NCBI RefSeq assembly: GCF_001640365.1
Contig: NZ_LWMI01000011.1
Span: forward strand, 1-64,000
Direction of reading: 5' to 3'
DNA length: 64,000 bases
DNA from: Candidatus Arsenophonus triatominarum
Lineage (GTDB): Bacteria; Pseudomonadota; Gammaproteobacteria; Enterobacterales; Enterobacteriaceae
This document shows, piece after piece, positions 54,653-64,000 of the stretch. The notes below the pieces were generated by a model, which had not been told where the DNA came from, ran no database searches, and saw only the letters and a program-made list of their open reading frames with translations. Made by a program: the position numbers and the translations under genes. Every line of letters starts with the position of its first letter. Position 1 is the stretch's first letter.

Positions 54653-54804
54653 TATAACGCCAAACCAGAGTATCTCACACTGCTTACTTGTAAGAATGTT
54701 TTATAGATATTTTTAATGCATGGATAACCGGACAAAATATAAACATCCTAGTTTTTTCTTGTTTTGAACTTTATACTTCTTTTTCGGAGCTTGCGAAACT
54801 CGTG

Positions 54805-55344
54805 ATTGATCCGATCCAGCAAGAGATCGGCTTGAAACCCGAACCAAAGCTCAACCGTACGCATGGACTATCTAATCTAAATCAATATGATGCTAGAATT
54901 GCGGCGATTGAATATACATTAGAGCACGATGATGGTATATCACTAAAAAATCTCGATCAGGCTCAGGTTATTTTACCTGGGGTTTCGCGCTGTGGTAAAA
55001 CACCCACCAGCCTTTATTTAGCGATGTAATTTGCCATCCAGGCTGCCAATTATCCTTTCACCGCAGACGATATGGATAATTTACAATTACCACTTGCATT
55101 AAAACCTTATATAAATAAACTTTTTGGTCTAACAATTAGCCCTGAGCGTCTAGCGGCTATTCGTGAAGAGCGCTATGAAAAAAGTCATTATGCTTCTTTG
55201 CATCAATGTCGGATAGAATTAACTGAGGTAGAAGCTTTATTTAGAAGACATAATATTAATTATTTAAATACAACTAATTACTCTGTCGAAGAGATTTCAG
55301 CCAAAATTATTGAAATATTTGGGCTAACTCGTCGTATATTTTAA
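54805..55344 (+). pseudogene. ppsR: ppsR (PEP synthase regulatory kinase/pyrophosphorylase), truncated
   Basis: The last 180 residues of E. coli PpsR/YdiA (277), a bifunctional enzyme that switches PEP synthase by Thr phosphorylation. Visible: [20 protein letters not shown], then the P-loop-like [16 protein letters not shown], followed by TAA where relatives have CAA (Gln). Then [36 protein letters not shown] and [14 protein letters not shown] [20 protein letters not shown]. The N-terminal third is removed by an IS end. The target gene ppsA, next to ppsR in E. coli, is absent here. aroH follows, as in E. coli. Confidence 0.9.
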
Positions 55345-55482
55345 CAATTTAAAATTAGCTGAGAAACGCTCATTACTTTAACGATATCTTAAACAACCAT
55401 TAGATCCAGTTTATTTTCAGTTATGGTAATGCTAGTTTATTTGCCAGAAAATCGACTATATTGAATTATATATGAGATAAAT

Positions 55483-56529
55483 ATGTATAAAACCGATGAG
55501 TTAAGAACTCAACCTATTGATAGCCTTATTACGCCTCAAGCGCTGGTGGATGAATTTCCGCTATCCAAAGAAATTACCGAAAATGTGACAACGTCACGAA
55601 AATCGATTGAGTCAATTTTAATTGGCCAAGATCAACGCCTATTGGCGGTCATTGGCCCCTGTTCTGTACATGATACCCAAGCGGCACTTGAATACGCCAA
55701 AATGCTGGCTAAATTGCGCGGCGAATATAAAGATTATCTTGAAATCGTGATGCGTACCTATTTTGAAAAACCACGTACGGTGATTGGCTGGAAAGGTTTA
55801 ATTTCCGATCCTGACCTAAACAATTCCTGCCAAGTTAACAAAGGCCTGCGTTTAGCCCGTGAGCTACTAACAAATATTAATCAACTTGGACTACCGACGG
55901 CAACTGAATTTTTAGATATGATAACCGGTCAGTATGTAGCCGATCTTATTAGCTGGGGAGCCGTCGGTGCCAGAACCACTGAAAGCCAAATCCATCGACA
56001 AATGGCATCAGCGCTGTCATGTCCGGTTGGTTTCAAAAACGGTACCGACGGGGATATTAATATTGCTATCGATGCTATTCGTGCCGCACGTGCCAGCCAT
56101 GTATTTTTATCGCCTGATAAGAATGGCCAAATGACTATTTATCAAACGAAAGGTAACCCTTATGGCCATATTATTATGCGGGGAGGAAAACGGCCTAATT
56201 ATAGCGCTGAAGATATTGCCATAGCCTGCAGTCAGTTACGCAAATTGGGATTACCTGAACAATTGGTTATCGATTTTAGCCATGGTAATTGCCAAAAAAT
56301 TCATCAACGACAAATAGATGTTGCTAAAAACATTGCTCAACAATTGCAAAAAGGCTCGAGGGCTATCGCCGGCATTATGGCAGAAAGTTTTCTAATAGAA
56401 GGTACCCAGCAAGTCACTGCCGGCAAGCCACTTACCTACGGTCAGTCTATTACCGACCCTTGCCTAGGCTGGCAGGACACTGAACAATTACTAACTATAC
56501 TTGCTGAAGCGGTAAAACATCGATTTTAG
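55483..56529 (+). CDS. aroH: 3-deoxy-7-phosphoheptulonate synthase, AroH type
   Basis: DAHP synthase: condenses PEP with erythrose 4-phosphate, the first step of the shikimate pathway. 348 residues, the E. coli AroH length. Motifs: RLLAVIGPCSVHD, the catalytic EIVMRTYFEKPRTVIGWKGL, PTATEFLDMITGQYVADLIS, SWGAVGARTTESQIHR, VGFKNGTDGD, NPYGHIIMRGGKRPNY and IDFSHGNCQKIH, then GTQQVTAGKPLTYGQSITDP near the end. Similarity in the N-terminal arm (YKTDELRT) and gene order ppsR-aroH identify the Trp-sensitive isozyme rather than AroF or AroG. I see no strong TrpR operator upstream. Intact. Confidence 0.95.
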   Translation: MYKTDELRTQPIDSLITPQALVDEFPLSKEITENVTTSRKSIESILIGQDQRLLAVIGPCSVHDTQAALEYAKMLAKLRGEYKDYLEIVMRTYFEKPRTVIGWKGLISDPDLNNSCQVNKGLRLARELLTNINQLGLPTATEFLDMITGQYVADLISWGAVGARTTESQIHRQMASALSCPVGFKNGTDGDINIAIDAIRAARASHVFLSPDKNGQMTIYQTKGNPYGHIIMRGGKRPNYSAEDIAIACSQLRKLGLPEQLVIDFSHGNCQKIHQRQIDVAKNIAQQLQKGSRAIAGIMAESFLIEGTQQVTAGKPLTYGQSITDPCLGWQDTEQLLTILAEAVKHRF

Positions 56530-56625
56530 GTCATCATAAAGGAGAATTTTTAATTAACTAAAATTTGCTATCAAGCCTGACAACAAAATTATACCCATTA
56601 TGCGGACTACAGAGGATATTTTTAG

Positions 56626-57955
<1,330 letters not shown>

Positions 57956-57984
57956 TTTATTAATACCATTTTAGGTGTATTGAC

Positions 57985-58045
57985 TATAGGTGATACTTCC
58001 AATGCATTTTATCAAGTTATTAATGCCAATATGAAAACTCGCTAG
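57985..58045 (+). pseudogene. C-terminal tail of a chitin-binding protein / LPMO (inverted piece)
   Basis: The plus strand reads IGDTSNAFYQVINANMKTR-stop, matching the C-terminal strand of CBP21/GbpA-type AA10 proteins (DTANAFYQAIDVN in Serratia CBP21). The rest of the gene lies on the opposite strand at 58081-58440, so this end has been inverted. Confidence 0.7.
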
Positions 58046-58080
58046 TTTTAATCATCTTATCAGCGACTTTTCTTTGGCAA

Positions 58081-58440
58081 GTAATGACCTGATAACCCGT
58101 ACGTTTAGGTATTTGGTATTTCATGGGTAACTTCTCGGGCAGGTACCGCTCCACCATCAAATCGTGAACAAAAGGGTTTTAATTCAAATGGAGCATTAGG
58201 ATCCCAATTTTGTTTGGTAATAAAATATTACCAGCCGGTGGTCCTATGTGGGGCCGTTAATGTCCAATGAAAGATATTTTCACCTGATACCACATTAACC
58301 TTAGTCCAACGAGTTGCCGTTTGCTCATCTAATTGTTTAAACACCCCCACACCAGCACTGGCTATTTTGCCATCAGCTGACCCTCTTTGTGGGAAACCTT
58401 TACGACCTTCAACTGATTGCGGTTCATACTGAATTTTTGC
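58081..58440 (-). pseudogene. Chitin-binding AA10 lytic polysaccharide monooxygenase remnant
   Basis: Reading right to left: [67 protein letters not shown], then [16 protein letters not shown] and TGYQVIT. These are the successive blocks of Serratia CBP21 ([59 protein letters not shown]). The signal peptide, N-terminal copper His and the first 25 or so residues are missing, and a TAA replaces an Arg codon near 58233. Such enzymes cleave chitin oxidatively and often help colonise chitinous surfaces. Broken beyond repair. Confidence 0.82.
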
Positions 58441-58478
58441 ATTAATTTTTAAATAAAATATTTAATTATTTTCTTATA

Positions 58479-59355
58479 GCTAGGCGACTTAATTTTGATT
58501 ACAAGGTGTGTTATGAGTTATACAATTGATTTTCGACGTAAAGTAATATCTGTAAGGAAAGCCGAAGGTTTAACAATTCGAGAAACTGCGAAACAATTCC
58601 GTATTGGAAAAGCGTCTTTAGTACGTTGGCTTAAACGACCAGAGCCAAAAAATTCAACGCCACGTAAGAGGAAGCTCGATAAAAATGCTTTAGCAAAAGA
58701 TGTGGAACAGTATCCAGATGCTTACCAAAAGGAACGGGCAGAGCGATTCGGTGTTTGTAAAAAGACTATTTGGCAATCCCTTAAAAAGCTGGGATTAACC
58801 TATAAAAAAAACTCTATTCCATCCAAAAACCAACGAAAGCGACAGGCTGGCACATCAGCAAAAAAGACAACAGTATGAAAAAAAAGATAAATCTGTTGTT
58901 TTTATTGATGAAAGTGGTTTTTCACATGACACTCCACGAACTCACGGCTATTCCCCAAAAGGTCACCGTTGTTTTGGCCTGAAAAACTGGGGTGCTAAGG
59001 GAAGAACAAATGTTATTGGCGCTTTATTGGGAACAACCCTTTTTGCTATCGGATTATTTGATTGCAATATTAATCGTGATGTTTTTTATGTTTGGATCAC
59101 AAAAATATTGCTCCCAGAACTTCCTGAAAATTCTGTTATTTTTATGGACAACGCTAGCTTTCACAAAGGTAAGAATATTGAACAGGCAATTATAAACGCA
59201 GGACACCAGATAGAATATTTGCCTGTGTATTCACCAGATTTAAATCCTATAGAACATAAATGGTCTCAAGCTAAACGTAAAAAGATGGAAACAGGATGCA
59301 CTATCGATGACCTGTTTTTAATACATATGCTGTAATCAAAATTAAGTCGCCTAGC
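58479..59355 (+). mobile_element. IS630-family element, copy j (877 bp)
   Basis: TA at 58477-58478 and 59356-59357. It separates the LPMO remnant from the guaA terminator. Confidence 0.94.
58513..59335 (+). CDS. IS630-family transposase, split frame (copy j)
   Basis: HTH half from 58513, DDE half ending at 59335, A8 at both tracts. Motifs [15 protein letters not shown] and [11 protein letters not shown] are intact. Confidence 0.8.
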
Positions 59356-59390
59356 TATATTAAAATAACAATATAACTCTCAGTAACAAA

Positions 59391-59420
59391 AAACCCAGTA
59401 AAAGTTTTTTACTGGGTTGT
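59391..59420 (-). terminator. guaBA terminator
   Basis: AACCCAGTAAAA pairs with TTTTACTGGGTT over a GTT loop, with A-rich and T-rich flanks so that it works for the minus-strand guaA transcript (TTTTTTGTTAC follows on that strand). Confidence 0.9.
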
Positions 59421-59451
59421 TAATATAAAATTATTTTGGCAATCGGCGTTT

Positions 59452-61029
59452 TTATTCCCACTCAATCGTCGTTGGTGGTTTGCCGCTAATATCGTAAACT
59501 ACCCTAGAAATACCGGCCACTTCATTGATGATCCTATTTGACACCCTGCCAAGAAAATCATAGGGCAAATGGGCCCAATGGGCGGTCATGAAATCAATAG
59601 TTTCAACCGCGCGCAATGACACAACCCAGTCATATTTTCGGCTATCTCCCATTACGCCAACAGAGCGTACCGGCAGGAAAACAGTGAAAGCTTGGCTGAC
59701 TTTATGATAAAGATCGGCTTTATGTAATTCTTCGATGAAAATGGCATCTGCCTGACGTAACAGATCACAATAGGCTTTCTTCACCTCACCTAGTACCCGC
59801 ACACCTAAGCCTGGACCAGGAAATGGGTGACGGTATAACATGTCATAAGGAAGTCCTAACTCCAGGCCTACTTTACGCACCTCATCTTTAAATAACTCTT
59901 TTAATGGCTCAACTAATCCCAGTTTTATTTCTGCTGGTAAGCCACCCACATTATGGTGAGATTTAATGACATGCGCTTTGCCGGTTGCTGAAGCGGCAGA
60001 TTCGATTACGTCCGGATAAATAGTACCCTGAGCCAACCACTTTACTTGCGTTTGTTTAGCCGCTTGTTCGTCAAATACTTCAATAAAAACGCGGCCGATC
60101 GCTTTACGCTTTAATTCTGGCTCATCAATCCCTACCAATGCGCTAAGAAAGCGCTCTTCTGCGGCCACATGAATAATATTAAGATCAAATTTACCGGCAA
60201 ACATGGCCATAACTTGCTGCGCTTCATTTAAGCGTAACAAACCATTATCAACAAACACACAAGTGAGCTGCTTACCAATAGCACGATTGAGTAATAACGC
60301 AGTAACCGATGAATCAACACCGCCTGATAATGCCAGAATAACCTGATCATCACCAATCTGTGCCTTCAAGCGCTGTACCGTATCTTCAACAATCGCCGCC
60401 GCCGTCCAACGAGCTTCACAGAGGCAAATATCTAATACAAAACGCTGTAGAATAGCTGCTCCTTGATGAGTATGAGTCACTTCAGGATGAAACTGAACAC
60501 CATAGAAACGTTTTTCTTCATTAGCCATAATGGCAAATGGGCAGCTATCGGTACTGGCGATAACTTTAAAATCAGCTGGAATTGCCGTCACTTTATCGCC
60601 ATGACTCATCCAGACATCAAGCAGTGGTTTACCATCTGCACCTAAGCTGTCATAAATATCGCGAAATAGTTCACAGGATTGTTGAATGGACACCTGGGCA
60701 TAACCAAACTCTCGCTCGCCAGACACCTCAACTTGCCCACCTAATTGGATGGACATCGTTTGCATGCCATAACAAATACCTAATACCGGAACGCCAGCCT
60801 GAAAAACATATTCCGGTGCACGTGGGCTATTTAGTTCGGTGGTACTCTCCGGCCCGCCAGAAAGAATAATTCCATTGGGATTAAATTCACGGATCTGTGC
60901 CTCGGAAACATCCCAAGCCCAAAGTTCACAATAAACGCCAATTTCACGAATACGACGAGCAATTAATTGCGTGTATTGTGAACCAAAATCGAGGATCAAA
61001 ATTCGGTATTGATGAATGTCAGTTGTCAT
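59452..61029 (-). CDS. guaA: GMP synthase (glutamine-hydrolysing)
   Basis: Converts XMP to GMP with glutamine and ATP. 525 residues, as in E. coli. The N-terminal class I glutamine amidotransferase domain has [15 protein letters not shown], the catalytic Cys in [12 protein letters not shown] (near 86) and the His/Glu pair in [10 protein letters not shown]. The ATP-pyrophosphatase P-loop is [15 protein letters not shown] near residue 232, followed by [10 protein letters not shown] and SHHNVGGLP. The C-terminal dimerisation domain ends [19 protein letters not shown], the diagnostic GuaA terminus. It lies 58 bases after guaB (using the guaB stop at 61094 and the start at 61029), forming guaBA. 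Intact. Confidence 0.97.
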   Translation of the reverse strand: MTTDIHQYRILILDFGSQYTQLIARRIREIGVYCELWAWDVSEAQIREFNPNGIILSGGPESTTELNSPRAPEYVFQAGVPVLGICYGMQTMSIQLGGQVEVSGEREFGYAQVSIQQSCELFRDIYDSLGADGKPLLDVWMSHGDKVTAIPADFKVIASTDSCPFAIMANEEKRFYGVQFHPEVTHTHQGAAILQRFVLDICLCEARWTAAAIVEDTVQRLKAQIGDDQVILALSGGVDSSVTALLLNRAIGKQLTCVFVDNGLLRLNEAQQVMAMFAGKFDLNIIHVAAEERFLSALVGIDEPELKRKAIGRVFIEVFDEQAAKQTQVKWLAQGTIYPDVIESAASATGKAHVIKSHHNVGGLPAEIKLGLVEPLKELFKDEVRKVGLELGLPYDMLYRHPFPGPGLGVRVLGEVKKAYCDLLRQADAIFIEELHKADLYHKVSQAFTVFLPVRSVGVMGDSRKYDWVVSLRAVETIDFMTAHWAHLPYDFLGRVSNRIINEVAGISRVVYDISGKPPTTIEWE

Positions 61030-61093
61030 CTAAAGATAATTCCAAAACAAATAATAATTTGACGGTTTATAGCAAAAACCGCTAATAAAATAA

Positions 61094-62879
<1,786 letters not shown>

Positions 62880-63018
62880 ATGTTCTCCATCAATAAAATA
62901 AACTTTAATCCATTACCTAATTATCAATCCGATACACAAAGAGCTTCTCCCCCACTTTCGACTATGGAAAAACAACATATTCATTTCCTGGATTCACTCT
63001 ATGCTAATGAAAATATTA
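62880..63018 (+). pseudogene. Unknown gene, N-terminal 46 codons, cut by MITE copy 13
   Basis: A good AGGAAAGTT ribosome site precedes the ATG. The frame reads MFSINKINFNPLPNYQSDTQ, RASPPLSTMEKQHIHFLDSL and YANENIT, then enters the MITE, which adds [17 protein letters not shown] and a stop. There is no hydrophobic signal peptide; the start is polar and rich in Asn, Ser and Pro. I do not recognise the family. A secreted effector N-terminus would look like this, but there is no direct evidence for that. Confidence 0.45.
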
Positions 63019-63209
63019 CACGAGTTTCGCACAGGCATATAAAATTCCAGAAATGGCTTAAAAGCAATGGTTAATTTGCAAGTTACTAAAACGTATAAAT
63101 TTTTTAAATTACAATAAGTTGCTTTTAATTTATAAGATTTTGTCTATTTATATATTATGCTGAATTAAACTTAAAAATAGAGCGTTTTTTTATTGGTGCG
63201 AAACTCGTG
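63019..63209 (-). mobile_element. MITE copy 13
   Basis: 191 bp, inverted. The flanks (AAAATATTA left, GAAATATGC right) share AAATAT but not as a clean 5-bp duplication. Confidence 0.9.
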
Positions 63210-63225
63210 GAAATATGCGTTCAAC

Positions 63226-64000
63226 GGTAGTGTTCAAAAATCTGTGTCATATCTTAAACTCAAAAAAAGAGGTATGACATATGAGAAATCAATCAGTTAA
63301 TTTTGATGAATCGTTGAAGCAATTACAATCAGGTAAAAATTTACTCGGTACGGATGGAATACTCACACCACTCATAAAACAGCTGACCGAAGCTGCCCTG
63401 CAGGCAGAAATAGAACACTACCTATCGACAACGTCAATCGATATGCGTAAAAATGGCTATACTCTAAAAACGGTTAAATCGACATCAGGTCAATTTGAAC
63501 TGAAAACGCCCAGAGACAGGTCAGGTGCTTTTGAGCCTCAGCTCATTTAAGAAAAATCAGACAAAATTATCAGAGGATATTGATAACAAAATCCTATCGT
63601 TATTTGCATTAGGCATGAGTTATCGTGATATTCAAAAACATGTTGCAGAATTATATGGACTGGAAATATCAGATGGAGCTATTACGCATATTACTGATAA
63701 ATTACTCCCTGAATTAAAAGCCTGGCAACAACACCCTCTGGAGGCGCTCTATCCTTTTGTCTGGCTCGATGCCATTCATTACAAGATAAAACATGACGGT
63801 CACTATATCAATAAGGCAATCTACACAGTACTTGGACTAACCACCGATGGGCATAAGGAATTGTTAGGACTCTATATGTCTGAAACAGAAGGAGCACATA
63901 ATTGGCTGAGCGTTCTGACTGACTTACATAACCGTGGTATACAAGATATTTTAATCGCTTGTGTTGACGGATTAAAAGGATTTTCAGAAGCGATAGCCAG
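63226..64000 (+). mobile_element. IS256-family element, 5' part, continues past window
   Basis: Left end GTGTTCAAAAATCTGTGTCA begins near 63229, the inverse partner of the right end at 3284. The transposase starts at 63281. The element runs off the window at 64000. Confidence 0.88.
63281..64000 (+). pseudogene. IS256-family transposase, frameshifted, partial
   Basis: Starts MRNQSVNFDESLKQLQSGKN after AAAGAGG. The typical IS256 block TPLIKQLTEAALQAEIEHYL and RSGAFEPQLI are in the first frame, which ends at 63550 (TAA). In the next frame the protein continues KKNQTKLSEDIDNKILSLFA, LGMSYRDIQKHVAELYGLEI, PFVWLDAIHYKIKHDG (first catalytic Asp) and ILIACVDGLKGFSEAI (second Asp). A single base change in an A-run near 63550 would explain it. 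The remainder lies outside the window. Confidence 0.85.

Larger units (their letters stand above)
52087..54804 (-). mobile_element. IS4/IS701-type element with IS982, MITE and IS630 nested inside
   Basis: On the minus strand the element begins at the left end at 54804 and continues to the transposase middle (VWVTTL region) at 52087. It is interrupted by IS630 copy i (53775-54652), MITE copy 12 (53388-53579) and IS982 (52263-53278), each with its own duplication. It truncates ppsR at 54805. Confidence 0.85.

Noticed and set aside
53775..54804. IS630 copy i plus host element as a composite transposon with cargo
   Set aside because: All sequence between the element ends is accounted for by IS genes; there is no cargo gene.
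55420..55482. A TrpR operator upstream of aroH
   Set aside because: Only a CTAGTT half-site is visible (ATGCTAGTTTATTTGCC). The palindrome GTACTAGTT-AACTAGTAC is not present.

Overview
The window looks like a piece of a gammaproteobacterial (Enterobacterales) chromosome that is low in GC and full of insertion sequences and decaying genes. The surviving genes (ackA-pta, tyrS-pdxH, slyB, gloA, rnt, grxD, sodB, pykF, lpp, the suf operon, menI, ydiK, rprA, aroH, guaBA) closely resemble their E. coli/Yersinia counterparts. From about 15.3 to 56.6 kb they also follow the E. coli order (pdxY-tyrS-pdxH-anmK-slyB-slyA ... gloA-rnt-grxD-sodB ... pykF-lpp-ldtE-suf-menI-ydiJ-ydiK-rprA ... ppsR-aroH). AT-rich sequence, mass IS expansion and many fresh pseudogenes fit a recently host-restricted symbiont, perhaps Arsenophonus-like. 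The genus is inference only.

Layout. 0-3.3 kb: IS630 copies inserted in an IS3 element, then an IS256 fragment. 3.3-11.1 kb: yfbS (broken), yfbT (intact), yfbU and yfbV (broken), then intact ackA-pta with a terminator. 11.1-15.3 kb: an IS graveyard of nested IS982, IS481, IS256, IS630 and IS4/IS701-type pieces. 15.3-18.6 kb: pdxY (broken), tyrS, pdxH, anmK (truncated). 18.6-25.6 kb: IS5, IS3, IS256, IS982, IS481 and IS630 pieces around intact slyB and a slyA broken by three elements. 26.5-31.2 kb: gloA, rnt, grxD, sodB, pykF. 31.5-32.6 kb: an IS remnant with two MITEs. 32.8-40.6 kb: lpp, ldtE, the sufABCDSE operon and menI, all intact. 40.6-44.6 kb: ydiJ, broken by two MITEs, one IS630 and frameshifts. 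44.8-46.3 kb: ydiK and the small RNA RprA. 46.8-54.8 kb: an IS91 element carrying two head-to-head IS3 copies, then IS5 and a deeply nested IS4/IS701-type element. 54.8-57.1 kb: ppsR (broken), aroH (intact), a yjgR fragment. 57.1-59.4 kb: an IS21 istB remnant, a rearranged chitin-binding/LPMO pseudogene and IS630. 59.4-62.6 kb: guaBA. 62.9 kb to the end: a short unknown reading frame cut by a MITE, then an IS256 element leaving the window.

The mobile fraction is the main story. There are ten copies of one IS630-family element of about 877 bp; only one encodes transposase in a single frame, and the others differ from it mainly in the length of two poly-A runs. There are thirteen copies of a 190-193 bp miniature element (MITE) with ends CACGAGTTTCGCAC, several flanked by 5-bp duplications. 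Its ends match those of a larger, now fragmentary IS4/IS701-type element in the same window, which is the likely source of its transposase. The retained metabolism is acetate overflow (ackA-pta), the glycolytic exit (pykF), GMP synthesis (guaBA), the first shikimate step (aroH), Fe-S assembly (suf) and oxidative or carbonyl stress defence (sodB, grxD, gloA). Regulatory, salvage and peripheral genes (slyA, ppsR, pdxY, anmK, ydiJ, yfbSUV) are the ones lost. I saw no tRNA, rRNA or CRISPR array.
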